Under the pieces are notes generated by a model. That model saw only the letters and a list, made by a program, of their open reading frames with translations. It made no database searches and had not been told where the DNA came from. Of a stretch of DNA of 7,292 nucleotides, positions 1-6,302 are shown one piece after another. Where the stretch lies: positions 1 through 7,292 of the forward strand of contig JAIRLA010000218.1 of NCBI GenBank assembly GCA_031259795.1, given 5' to 3'. The translations under genes and the position numbers were made by a program. Position 1 is the stretch's first letter; every line of letters begins with the position of its first letter. This DNA comes from Azoarcus sp. GTDB taxonomy: Bacteria > Pseudomonadota > Gammaproteobacteria > Burkholderiales > Rhodocyclaceae.

Positions 1-1
1 G

Positions 2-514
2 GCGGCGCAAGTGATGATCGCCAATCAGGAACAGGCGTGGTACGTCACCCCCGATCATCGCCTCGACATGGGCAAGCTGCTGGCCGCGTTCCAGCAATTC
101 TTCCGCGAGAACGTGGAAGCGTGGATCGGGCGCTTCGACTACAAGGAAGCCGGGCCGCAACTGCTCATGCAAGCGTTCCTGCAACGCATCGTCAATGGCG
201 GGGGGCGGATCAACCGGGAATACGGCCTGGGCCGCCGGCGCACCGATTTGTTCATCGAATGGCCGCTCGACGAGGCGCAAGGGCTGTACGGCCCCATGCA
301 GCGCATCGTGATCGAACTCAAGATCTTGCGCGGCGCGCTGGAGACGGTCATCGAACAGGGTCTGGCGCAGACTGCCGATTACGCCGCGAGCGTCGGCGCG
401 GACGAGGCGCATCTGGTGATCTTCGACCGCGCCCCGGATAAATCTTGGGACGAGAAGATCTGGCGGCGCGAGGCGAAATGGGGAGAGCGGGCGATCATGG
501 CGTGGGGAGCGTGA
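2..514 (+). CDS. AAA-ATPase/PD-(D/E)XK nuclease family protein, C-terminal part
   Basis: The reading frame is open from the first bases of the window and ends at TGA 512-514, so the N-terminal ATPase part lies outside. Counting from GTG at 11, the visible 167 residues show a PD-(D/E)XK nuclease-like core: Asp79 in RRTDLFIEWP, then the E-x-K pair Glu102 and Lys104 in RIVIELKIL, then QTADYA (120-125) and the strand HLVIFDR. The ending WDEKIWRREA...MAWGA is typical of a family of about 500-residue proteins with an N-terminal AAA-ATPase domain and a C-terminal nuclease fold (family recalled, not searched). The cellular role of that family is poorly known. GTG 11 and ATG 14 are probably internal codons, since similar residues precede this region in relatives. 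Repeats and insertion-sequence debris begin 9 bases after the stop. Confidence 0.8.
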   Translation, partial: AAQVMIANQEQAWYVTPDHRLDMGKLLAAFQQFFRENVEAWIGRFDYKEAGPQLLMQAFLQRIVNGGGRINREYGLGRRRTDLFIEWPLDEAQGLYGPMQRIVIELKILRGALETVIEQGLAQTADYAASVGADEAHLVIFDRAPDKSWDEKIWRREAKWGERAIMAWGA

Positions 515-522
515 AGGTCATT

Positions 523-545
523 GCTTTCAGAACCTGTTCATTGTC
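523..545 (-). repeat. Left arm of 23-bp inverted repeat (motif copy 1)
   Basis: Reading the minus strand, 545 to 523 matches 664-686 on the plus strand at 21 of 23 positions. The core is TGAACAGGTTCTGAAAGC. Inside it GAACCTGTTC (530-539 on plus) is an imperfect palindrome. The arm starts 9 bases after the stop of the nuclease-family gene. Confidence 0.75.
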
Positions 546-580
546 TCTGCTACTCCCCCGCCGATTGCCCTTACAGCGGT

Positions 581-600
581 CTGAACACGTTCTGAAAGGC
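581..600 (+). repeat. Motif copy 2, CTGAACACGTTCTGAAAGGC
   Basis: This 20-base stretch matches the arms of the 523-545/664-686 inverted repeat except for a few positions. It has the same GAACnnGTTC core (583-592) and the same TGAAAG tail, in plus orientation between the two arms. A weaker relative, GAATTCGTTCTG, follows at 604-615. Confidence 0.6.
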
Positions 601-663
601 AGGGAATTCGTTCTGATTTCCCGGTTTCGCTGATTGCAGGAGCGGTTTGTCGCCACTTCCGGA

Positions 664-686
664 GATAATGAACAGGTTCTTAAAGC
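664..686 (+). repeat. Right arm of 23-bp inverted repeat (motif copy 3)
   Basis: GATAATGAACAGGTTCTTAA and the next three bases pair with the left arm at 523-545 (21 of 23). The arm ends one base before the recognisable part of the IS110 transposase tail at 688, so it may mark the breakpoint that truncated that element. Confidence 0.75.
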
Positions 687-687
687 C

Positions 688-801
688 TTCCACCTGCGCC
701 TGCCCGACAAAGGCAAGCCCAGGAAGGTCGCCGTGGTTGCCTGTATGCACAAGCTTCTTCCCATTCTAAATGCCATCTGCAAATTCGGACAAGCTTGGCG
801 G
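688..801 (+). pseudogene. IS110-family transposase, C-terminal remnant
   Basis: The 38-codon frame from FHLRLPDKGKPRK through VAVVACMHKLLPILNA to GQAW fits the conserved end of IS110/IS116/IS902 transposases, which usually reads like GKPKKVALVACMRKLL-ILNAM-...-PW (recalled). Only this tail is visible. The catalytic DEDD part and the earlier Ser-containing domain are absent, and one conserved Arg appears as His (ACMHKLL). The frame runs on past 801 without family likeness. The bases around 843-873, including TTGAACACAGTTGCTGG, look like the non-coding end of such elements, but that is weaker. It cannot be functional. Confidence 0.75.
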
Positions 802-870
802 AAGGATTTCTCTCATCCTCGACGTTCGCTGTTTTGGAGGCAAAAAACACTTGCCTTTGAACACAGTTGC

Positions 871-909
871 TGGATTGCCGCGGGCCTGCGGCCTCGCAAT
901 GACGAGAGG
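871..909 (+). repeat. Palindromic dispersed repeat (GGATTGC...CTCGCAATGACGAG type)
   Basis: The unit TGGATTGC...CTCGCAATGACGAG contains nested inverted repeats, ATTGC (874-878) with GCAAT (896-900) and GCCGC (877-881) with GCGGC (888-892). It belongs to the widespread class of short intergenic palindromes whose other strand begins CGTCATTGCGAG. A related copy in the opposite orientation lies at 5013-5066. Confidence 0.7.
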
Positions 910-948
910 GTATTTTGTAATGACAGACGGGGAGGCTTTCGCAATGAC
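896..948 (+). repeat. Three CAATGAC-like units in tandem
   Basis: GCAATGAC at 896-903, GTAATGAC at 917-924 and GCAATGAC at 941-948 recur at 21- and 24-base steps. They look like partial end copies of the dispersed repeat at 871-909, as if several ends had been nested or duplicated. Confidence 0.55.
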
Positions 949-985
949 GGGTTCTTCCGATGGATTCCCCTCGCCCCCCGTCTGT
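923..985. repeat. Spaced inverted repeat ACAGACGGGG / CCCCGTCTGT
   Basis: The perfect 10-base arms at 923-932 and 976-985 are separated by 43 bases and extend imperfectly inward. They overlap the last two CAATGAC units, so this may be the remains of a small repeat insertion. A transcription role is possible but not supported by a T-tract. Confidence 0.45.
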
Positions 986-1023
986 ACACGCCGGGCTGTC
1001 GCGGCGGCGGGTTTGCGCCGGAC

Positions 1024-1053
1024 TTGCAAAAAAATGTTATTCGCTCCGATAAC
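1024..1053 (+). promoter_or_regulatory. Weak candidate sigma70 promoter for ompR-envZ
   Basis: TTGCAA (1024-1029), an 18-base spacer and GATAAC (1048-1053) give four of six consensus matches in each box, 83 bases ahead of the ompR start. The surrounding AT-rich stretch is the only good one upstream. The match is weak and activator-dependent promoters elsewhere in the gap are possible. Confidence 0.25.
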
Positions 1054-1135
1054 CTTTACAAAATCTTACCAGCGGGGAAATTGCGGTCGGTGGTATATAT
1101 GGCGGGCGCGGCGAACACACGCTAGGATAGGTGGC

Positions 1136-1870
1136 ATGGCTGAGAAAATTCACCACCGCGTGTTGATTGTTGACGATGATGCCCGCCTGCGCGAGTTGCT
1201 GTCGCGTTATCTTCAGGGGCAGGGGTACGTGGTCAGGGCCGTGCATGACGGGCCGGGGATGGATCGCGCCATGCGGCGGGAGCATTTCGACATCTTGGTG
1301 CTCGATCTGATGTTGCCCGGCAAGGATGGCCTGTCGATCTGCCGCGCCCTGCGCGCGGAGGGAAACGATGTCCCCATCATCATGTTGACGGCGAAGGGCG
1401 ACGATGTCGATCGCATCGTCGGGCTTGAAATGGGCGGCGACGATTATCTCGGCAAACCGTTCAATCCGCGCGAGTTGCTCGCCCGTATCCAGGCCATCAT
1501 GCGCCGCCAGCCCGCCGTGCCGCCGGGCGCGCCGACGACCAGCGAGAAAATCGTCTCTTTTGGCCGCATCTGCCTGAATCTGGGTACGCGCGCTTTCCAG
1601 CGCGACGGCAAGGATGTTCCAATCACCACGGGGGAGTTTTCGCTCCTCAAGGTGCTGCTCCAGCATCCGCGCCAGCCGCTGTCGCGCGACAAGCTGATGG
1701 AGTTGGCGCGCGGCCGCGAATATGAGGTGTTCGATCGCGCCATCGACGTCCAGATTTCGCGCCTGCGCAAGCTGGTGGAGGACGATCCGGGCAAGCCCCG
1801 CTATATCCAGACTGTGTGGGGGTTCGGTTATGTGTTCGTACCGGATGGAGGCAAAATCGCCAGCAGCTGA
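1136..1870 (+). CDS. ompR: OmpR-family osmolarity response regulator
   Basis: A 244-residue cytoplasmic transcription factor that receives phosphate from the sensor kinase encoded next to it and binds DNA, classically at porin promoters. The receiver domain (about 7-122) shows the acidic pair Asp13/Asp14, phosphoacceptor Asp57 in VLDLMLPGKDG, Thr85 in IIMLTAK and Lys107 in GKPF. The C-terminal winged-helix domain (about 138-237) contains TTGEFSLLKVLL, the recognition helix region RAIDVQISRLRKLVEDDP and the ending [17 protein letters not shown]. Length and the ELARGREYEVFDRAIDVQ segment fit OmpR itself rather than a generic family member. The frame is open further upstream, but ATG 1136 is preceded by AGGATAGG at 1124-1131 and matches the family start. 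It overlaps the kinase gene by 26 bases, indicating a translationally coupled operon. Confidence 0.9.
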   Translation: MAEKIHHRVLIVDDDARLRELLSRYLQGQGYVVRAVHDGPGMDRAMRREHFDILVLDLMLPGKDGLSICRALRAEGNDVPIIMLTAKGDDVDRIVGLEMGGDDYLGKPFNPRELLARIQAIMRRQPAVPPGAPTTSEKIVSFGRICLNLGTRAFQRDGKDVPITTGEFSLLKVLLQHPRQPLSRDKLMELARGREYEVFDRAIDVQISRLRKLVEDDPGKPRYIQTVWGFGYVFVPDGGKIASS

Positions 1871-3218
1871 ATCCGGATCGCGGCGCTTCCCGCCGGGCCG
1901 CCTGTTGCCGCGCGCGCTGTTGTGGCAGACCTTCTTGCTCATTGCCCTGCTGCTGGTGTTGACGTTTGCCGCGTGGGGGCAAATCTTCCGCCGTTATTTC
2001 GATGAGCCGGTCCATATCAACGGCGTCGCCCGGATGGTGGCGAGCGTGGTCAATCTCACCCGCACCGCGCTGCTCAATGCCGACGCGATGCGGCGCGGCG
2101 ATTTGGTGGCTGAATTGACCGCCCTCGAAGGCATCCAGATTTTTCCCGCCGAGCCTGGAGAGGAAACCCTGCCCTTGCCGGACGACCGGATCATGCGGCT
2201 GCTCACTACCGAGATTCGCCGCAATCTGGGAGAACACACGCGCTTCGCCGCGCGCTGGAAGGAGATCGACGGGTTCTGGATCAGCTTCCGCCTCGGTTCC
2301 GGCGATACCGGGGAATACTGGATCATGTTGCCGTTCGAGCGCATCCAGCGTTCGCGCGCGCCGGCGTGGTTGTCCTGGGGCGGCGCATCCTTGCTGGTGG
2401 CGGTCATCGGGGCCTATCTGGTCGTCTCCCGCGTCGGCAAACCGCTGCGCCATCTCGCGCAGGCGGCCCGCATGGTGGGCAAGGGGCAGATGCCGCGGCA
2501 TCTCGAAGAAAGCGGGCCGCAGGAAATCGCCCTCGTGGCGCGCGCCTTCAACCGCATGACCGACAGCCTCACGCGCGCCGCCGCCGATCGCGCCTTCATC
2601 CTCGCCGGGGTTTCGCACGACCTGCGCACGCCGCTGGCCCGGCTGCGCTTGGGGATCGAACTGTCGGGCATCTCCGGCGACGATCTCGCCGCCATGATCG
2701 CGGACATCCAGGCGATGGATCGCATCGTCGGGCAGTTTCTCGATTATGGCCGCGGCGCGGCGCGGGAATCCATGCAGACGCTCGACCTCGCCGCGCTCGC
2801 CGGCAATATTGTCGCGCCTTACCGTTTGCGCGGCGCCCGCATCGGGTTCGATGCGCCGGAGCGCTTGCCCGCGCTCGCCCACAACTTGTCGCTGTGCCGC
2901 GCGCTGACCAATCTGATCGACAACGCTCTGCGTTACGCCGGAGAAAAGCAGCCGCTCGATATTCGCGTCTTCACCGAAGACGGCATGGCCTGCGTCGAAG
3001 TCGCCGACCGCGGTCCCGGCATGCCGCCCGCCGAAATCGAGCGCCTGCGCCAGCCTTTCACCCGCCTGGAAGACGCGCGCAGCGACACCCACGGCGCCGG
3101 ACTGGGGCTGGCCATCGTCGAGCGCATCGTCCATGCCCACGATGGCCGGCTCGATCTGCTGCCGCGCGACGGCGGCGGTTTGCGGGCGATCGTGCGCATC
3201 CCGGCAAGTCCGGACTGA
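1845..3218 (+). CDS. envZ: EnvZ-type sensor histidine kinase
   Basis: A 457-residue inner-membrane histidine kinase, partner of the upstream response regulator. The first membrane helix is about residues 26-46 ([19 protein letters not shown]), then comes a periplasmic stretch of about 125 residues, a second helix at about 176-195, a HAMP linker (about 196-245, [12 protein letters not shown]...) and the DHp helix with the H-box [12 protein letters not shown], phosphoacceptor His258. The ATPase domain has the N-box [12 protein letters not shown] (Asn356, Asn360), the G1 box DRGPGM (388-393) and the G2 box GAGLGL (417-422). All catalytic motifs are intact. ATG 1845 lies inside the end of ompR in another frame. 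Earlier in-frame codons would only translate the overlapping gene, so 1845 is preferred. No terminator is visible after TGA 3218, and the next gene has its own promoter. Confidence 0.9.
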   Translation: MEAKSPAAESGSRRFPPGRLLPRALLWQTFLLIALLLVLTFAAWGQIFRRYFDEPVHINGVARMVASVVNLTRTALLNADAMRRGDLVAELTALEGIQIFPAEPGEETLPLPDDRIMRLLTTEIRRNLGEHTRFAARWKEIDGFWISFRLGSGDTGEYWIMLPFERIQRSRAPAWLSWGGASLLVAVIGAYLVVSRVGKPLRHLAQAARMVGKGQMPRHLEESGPQEIALVARAFNRMTDSLTRAAADRAFILAGVSHDLRTPLARLRLGIELSGISGDDLAAMIADIQAMDRIVGQFLDYGRGAARESMQTLDLAALAGNIVAPYRLRGARIGFDAPERLPALAHNLSLCRALTNLIDNALRYAGEKQPLDIRVFTEDGMACVEVADRGPGMPPAEIERLRQPFTRLEDARSDTHGAGLGLAIVERIVHAHDGRLDLLPRDGGGLRAIVRIPASPD

Positions 3219-3232
3219 CCCGGCGAGGTATT

Positions 3233-3262
3233 TTGTCATCTTTGCTAATCGCAACGTATAAT
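3233..3262 (+). promoter_or_regulatory. Strong sigma70-type promoter for yciB
   Basis: TTGTCA (3233-3238) and a perfect TATAAT (3257-3262) are separated by 18 bases, 11 of 12 consensus matches. It lies 15 bases after the envZ stop and would start transcription near 3269, giving a leader of roughly 87 bases before yciB. It makes yciB and the isomerase gene independent of the ompR-envZ message. Confidence 0.75.
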
Positions 3263-3355
3263 CCCTCTTTTTTGCAAGCAATCGGCGGCGGGCATCCCGT
3301 CCGCCGCGCGGCCGCGCCATGGAGGGCAAGGCCCCGAACCGGAGTCCGTTCCACA

Positions 3356-3973
3356 ATGAAGTTTTTCTTCGACCTGTTTCCGCTCATTGTCTTTTTCCTC
3401 GCTTACACATTCGCCAACGCGTCCCCGGAAAGCGCGCGGGCCATGGCCTCGGAGTGGCTGGGCGGCGGCCTCTCCGCCGACCAGGCGCCGATCCTGATCG
3501 CCACCGCCACCGCCATCGCCGCCACGGCGCTGCAAATCGCCGCCGTCTGGCTCAAGACCCGCAAGGTCGGAGGCATGTTGTGGATCAGCCTGGCGCTCAT
3601 CAGCATTTTCGGCGGCGCGACACTGTTTTTCCGTGACCCGACCTTCATCAAATGGAAACCCACGGTGCTCTATTGGCTGTTCGGCGCGACGCTGATCGGC
3701 GCAAACCTGCTTTTCCGCCGCAACCTCATCAAGAGCATGCTCGAAAAAGCCCAGATACGGCTCCCCGATCCGGTCTGGGCGCGGCTCAATCTGCTCTGGG
3801 CGCTGTTCTTCGCCGCGCTGGGGCTGCTCAATCTTTATGTGGCCTACGGCTTTGCGCAGACGACCTGGGTGAATTTCAAGATTTTCGGCTGCACGGGACT
3901 GATATTCGCGTTTACGCTCGCGCAAGCGCCATACCTGTCGAAGCACCTGATCGAAGACAAACCCAGTGGATGA
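3356..3973 (+). CDS. yciB: YciB (IspZ/septation protein A) inner-membrane protein
   Basis: A 205-residue polytopic inner-membrane protein of the YciB/IspZ family, linked in other bacteria to septation and cell-envelope integrity through contacts with elongation and division proteins. The family start [17 protein letters not shown] is present, as is the signature [20 protein letters not shown] (91-110) and WVNFKIFG (171-178). Hydrophobic segments lie near 3-22, 46-66, 74-91, 104-120, 145-165 and 176-194. Length fits the usual 180-210. ATG 3356 matches the family N-terminus and has GGAG at 3341-3344, a rather long 11-base spacing. Many betaproteobacteria place bolA (and sometimes a YciI gene) between yciB and the following isomerase gene. 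Here only 102 bases separate the two and no bolA is seen. Confidence 0.92.
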   Translation: MKFFFDLFPLIVFFLAYTFANASPESARAMASEWLGGGLSADQAPILIATATAIAATALQIAAVWLKTRKVGGMLWISLALISIFGGATLFFRDPTFIKWKPTVLYWLFGATLIGANLLFRRNLIKSMLEKAQIRLPDPVWARLNLLWALFFAALGLLNLYVAYGFAQTTWVNFKIFGCTGLIFAFTLAQAPYLSKHLIEDKPSG

Positions 3974-4075
3974 TTCCGCGACCGTCCGCATGATGCATGA
4001 ACCAGACCTGCCCGGTTTACCCCAGTTTTTTTCCAACGGCCCGACAAGGCCACAATCTACCCGAAAGGAATCCCG

Positions 4076-4936
4076 ATGAAACATTTTCCAAGCCGCCTGA
4101 CCATTGCCCTCGTTGCCGGCCTTCTCTCCCAGGCAAGCCTTGCCGCCGATCCCGTCGCCACGGTCAACGGCGTCGCCATCCCGGCCGAACGCGCCGACCT
4201 CATGCTTGCCGACGTCGAGCAGCGCGCCCGGGCCCAGGGCAGTGAAGCCCCTGGCGGCGGCGCGGAACTGAAAGACGCGGTACGCAACGAACTCATCCGC
4301 CGTACCGTGCTCGAACAGGCCGCGCTCAAGGAAGGCATAGACAAGCAGCCCGAGACCATCGTCAGGCTGGACATCATTCGCCAGAGCATACTGGCTGGCG
4401 CTTACATGCAGAACTGGTTGAAAAACAACCCGGTCAGCGACGACGAAATCAAGAAGAAATACGAAGACCTCAAGAAGGAATACGGGAAGCAATACGAAGA
4501 CTTCAAGCAGCGCGTGGGCGACAAGGAATATCGCGCCCGCCACGTCCTGGTGAAAACCGAGGCGGAAGCCAAGGACGTCATCGCCAAGCTCAAGAAGGGC
4601 GCGAAGTTCGAGGAACTGGCCAAGGCGAATTCGCTCGACCCCGGCTCCAAGGAAAACGGTGGCGACCTCGGCTGGAATAATCCTTCCGGTTATGTGCCGC
4701 CTTTCGCCGAAGCGCTCTCCAGCCTCGGCAAGGGCAAATACACCACGACTCCGGTGAAGACCGAGTTCGGCTACCATGTCATCTATCTGGAAGACACGCG
4801 CCCCCTGCAAGAGAAAATCCCGCCGCAGAAAATCCCGACGCTCGACGAAGTAAAACCGCAATTGCAGCAAAGTCTGCTGCAAGAGAAAGCCGAAGAGCAC
4901 ATCAAGGCGCTGGTCGGCAAGGCCGAAGTGAAGTAA
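4076..4936 (+). CDS. Periplasmic parvulin-type peptidyl-prolyl cis-trans isomerase (PpiC/SurA-like)
   Basis: A 286-residue secreted folding factor that isomerises prolyl peptide bonds, probably helping outer-membrane or periplasmic proteins fold. Residues 1-23 form a signal peptide (MKHFPSRLTIALVAGLLSQA, then SLA before ADP), with likely cleavage near Ala23/Ala24. A SurA-N-like helical region follows (about 25-145), ending in a very Lys/Glu-rich helix (123-150). The parvulin domain is about 151-244: RARHVLVKTE (His156), FEELAKANSLD, GGDLGW (195-200), VPPF (Phe210) and FGYHVI (His234). The C-terminal helix (about 256-283) would pack back on the N-terminal part. The single parvulin domain resembles Par27 of Bordetella more than two-domain SurA (recalled). 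AAGGAA at 4065-4070 lies 5 bases before ATG 4076. A hairpin follows the stop by 23 bases. Confidence 0.9.
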   Translation: MKHFPSRLTIALVAGLLSQASLAADPVATVNGVAIPAERADLMLADVEQRARAQGSEAPGGGAELKDAVRNELIRRTVLEQAALKEGIDKQPETIVRLDIIRQSILAGAYMQNWLKNNPVSDDEIKKKYEDLKKEYGKQYEDFKQRVGDKEYRARHVLVKTEAEAKDVIAKLKKGAKFEELAKANSLDPGSKENGGDLGWNNPSGYVPPFAEALSSLGKGKYTTTPVKTEFGYHVIYLEDTRPLQEKIPPQKIPTLDEVKPQLQQSLLQEKAEEHIKALVGKAEVK

Positions 4937-4959
4937 GCCCCGGGCCGCTGTCTGGAAAA

Positions 4960-4988
4960 GGGGAAATGGAGCGGTCGTCCATTTCTCC
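4960..4988. terminator. Hairpin after the isomerase gene, possible terminator
   Basis: GGGGAAATGGA (4960-4970) pairs with TCCATTTCTCC (4978-4988) around a 7-base loop, 11 pairs including one G-T. There is no T-tract on the plus side. On the minus strand TTTT follows the stem, which suits that direction better. It most likely marks the end of the yciB-isomerase transcript by reducing read-through or protecting the 3' end. Confidence 0.5.
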
Positions 4989-5393
4989 AGCACAAGAAAA
5001 TCATCGACGCTGCGCGTCTCGCAATGGTGGGAATAGGTTCATCATTGCGAGCGCGGCGAAGCCACCCGGACGGCCTTGCACGCCGCCCGCCTCGCGGCGG
5101 CATTTCCGCCCGTCCATTCAAAAAAATTCTTCCGTGTAAAAACCGGATTACATACAAGGCCAGACACGTAACGACCTTGAACCTTTCACAAATCAACTGC
5201 TCGACGCAAAAGAGACCTTAATTGGGGGAATTCGTGAATGCTTCGCCCGCAATAAAATACAGATACCGCCTTGAATTTGGGCCACATCATCGAATCCGGT
5301 ACCATTGCCGCCGCGTTGGCTGCGTTTGTGCGGTCATTCAGGTTGCGGCGGGGCGCACGGTCAACTGTTTTTTTACGTCGAAGGAGCGAGAAC
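4989..5393. other. Long intergenic region with dispersed repeat, no gene seen
   Basis: About 400 bases. The first part (5013-5100) is the dispersed palindromic repeat. The rest is AT-richer. I see no convincing protein, tRNA or sRNA. A TAAAAT box at 5253-5258 has only a poor -35 (TTCGTG, 16-base spacer). A run of seven T (5368-5374) sits just before the ribosome-binding site of the next gene without a clear stem before it. Confidence 0.5.
5013..5066 (-). repeat. Second copy of the palindromic dispersed repeat, inverted
   Basis: CTCGCAATG (5018-5026) pairs perfectly with CATTGCGAG (5043-5051). With one bulged T the stem extends outward by four pairs (5013-5016 with 5052-5055), and it continues inward with G-T pairs. 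The outer part, CATTGCGAGCGCGGCGAAGC, read on the minus strand matches the GCTTCG...CTCGCAATG pattern of the copy at 871-909. A GC-rich stem CGCCGC/GCGGCG follows at 5081-5099. Confidence 0.7.
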
Positions 5394-6203
5394 ATGAATA
5401 ACCGGACATGGGTCAGGACAAGCAACGTCATTGGCATCATCGCCACTGTCGCCCTGATCTACTGGGTATTTACATTTACCGCCATCCAGGTTTTCGGTTT
5501 GCGGATATTCAAGGCAAATCTCACGGAAATCTTTTTCATGAGCATTTTCGGCATCCTTGCACTGATGTTCGGCGCGCTCATGGTCAATATCATGTTCAAC
5601 CTGACGCGCATCGCCGAAAGACACCCCCAAGAGGACGCCGCTGTTTCTCCCGGAAAGACAGGGCGCTGGCTCGCCTTTGCCGCCAGCTTTCCGGTCATCC
5701 TGGCGCTGCTATTCGCTGGAGACCATTTGAGCACGTTGAAAAAAAAGGAGATGTTGACCGCTGGCGCGCAATCCCTCGTCGCTGCCTATCCCACGCAAAT
5801 GGCGCGACTCGTCGATTACCGTTTCGAGCGTGAATGGGTCGTTTATACTGTCGATACGATGAATCTATACAAGCGCATGAACTGGAACGGGAATTCTCCG
5901 GAAATCGAGATCATCGCGGCGGACGTGCTGGACAATGCGCGCGTTTTCCTGGGGTTTTCACCTTACATTCGCGCTTACGAGGAAAAACAGGAACCGCATC
6001 CGCTGAAAAAACAGAATTTCATCCGAAAAATTACGAGCGAAGAACACGCCTATCTCACGCAGGTGTTCGACGAGGGGGGGCAGGATATTCGTTTCAGCGC
6101 ATACAACGGCAACTACGAGCTTTTTTATCCCTATCGCGAAAACGGCAAAACCATCATCCTGTATTTTCATGAAAGAGCGCGCTACGGCAAGATCGGCAGT
6201 TGA
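5394..6203 (+). CDS. Unrecognised membrane protein with C-terminal soluble domain
   Basis: A 269-residue protein that I do not recognise. It has three likely membrane helices, about 12-34 (IGIIATVALIYWVFTFTAI), 46-69 (IFFMSIFGILALMFGALMV) and 92-109 (WLAFAASFPVILALLFA). A soluble domain of about 160 residues follows, rich in aromatic and charged residues (AADVLDNARVFLGF, IRKITSEEHAYLTQVF, YELFYPYRENGKTIILYF). No catalytic motif is obvious. By the positive-inside rule the soluble domain could be periplasmic, but this is uncertain. The start is well fixed: AAGGAG at 5381-5386 lies 7 bases before ATG 5394, although the frame stays open upstream. It appears monocistronic, with 457 bases of non-coding DNA before it and a hairpin 49 bases after TGA 6203. 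Base composition is less GC-rich than the ompR-envZ block. Confidence 0.75.
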   Translation: MNNRTWVRTSNVIGIIATVALIYWVFTFTAIQVFGLRIFKANLTEIFFMSIFGILALMFGALMVNIMFNLTRIAERHPQEDAAVSPGKTGRWLAFAASFPVILALLFAGDHLSTLKKKEMLTAGAQSLVAAYPTQMARLVDYRFEREWVVYTVDTMNLYKRMNWNGNSPEIEIIAADVLDNARVFLGFSPYIRAYEEKQEPHPLKKQNFIRKITSEEHAYLTQVFDEGGQDIRFSAYNGNYELFYPYRENGKTIILYFHERARYGKIGS

Positions 6204-6252
6204 GCCTTGCCGCACTCGCCCTGCTTATCCTCCATTGGCAACGTTTATGCGA

Positions 6253-6275
6253 AGGAAAAGGATTGTCCTTTTCCT
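6253..6275. terminator. Perfect 10-bp hairpin, possible bidirectional terminator
   Basis: AGGAAAAGGA and TCCTTTTCCT flank a 3-base loop (TTG). It sits 49 bases after the unrecognised membrane protein gene and 27 bases past the end of the opposite-strand endonuclease remnant, where convergent transcripts meet. There is no T-tract beyond the stem, though the descending arm itself carries TTTT. It resembles the hairpin at 7099-7129. Confidence 0.5.
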
Positions 6276-6302
6276 CTGGCATGAGTCATGCTCGTTGCCC
6301 CT

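Larger units (their letters stand above)
515..1135. other. Gene-free scar zone between the nuclease gene and ompR
   Basis: About 620 bases with no convincing intact gene. In order it holds a 20-bp motif in three copies (523-545, 581-600, 664-686), an IS110 transposase tail (688-801), a palindromic dispersed repeat (871-909), CAATGAC units (896-948) and a spaced inverted repeat (923-932/976-985). The last 150 bases must contain the ompR promoter. Open frames here are short and do not resemble proteins apart from the IS110 stretch. Confidence 0.7.

Noticed and set aside
896..948. CAATGAC units as a CRISPR array
   Set aside because: The repeats are only 7-8 bases, the steps differ, the intervening sequence is too short for spacers, and there are no cas genes.
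1094..1100. TATATAT just before ompR as a -10 box
   Set aside because: No acceptable -35 lies 16-18 bases upstream (the bases there are about AGCGGG), and it would leave only about a 30-base leader. It may simply be AT-rich.
770..1135. An upstream extension of the ompR frame adding about 120 residues
   Set aside because: The extension runs through repeat and IS debris, has no response-regulator likeness, and ATG 1136 fits the normal OmpR N-terminus.
1647..3356. A 569-codon open frame on the minus strand opposite ompR/envZ
   Set aside because: It lies antisense to well-supported kinase domains, has a low-complexity Arg/Gln/Gly-rich translation and matches no family. It is a by-product of GC-rich codon use.
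4014..4031. T-rich run after CCCGGTTTACCCCAG as a terminator between yciB and the isomerase gene
   Set aside because: Only a three-pair stem (CTG/CAG) can be drawn before the T-tract, too weak to call a terminator.
3245..4993. A 582-codon open frame on the minus strand opposite yciB and the isomerase gene
   Set aside because: The translation mirrors the opposite genes' codons, crosses their intergenic gap and shows no domain. The plus-strand genes have clear families and ribosome-binding sites.
5342..5374. Possible terminator or leader hairpin ending in seven T before the unknown membrane protein
   Set aside because: Only four pairs (GTTG/CAAC) form the outer stem and the interior does not pair consistently.
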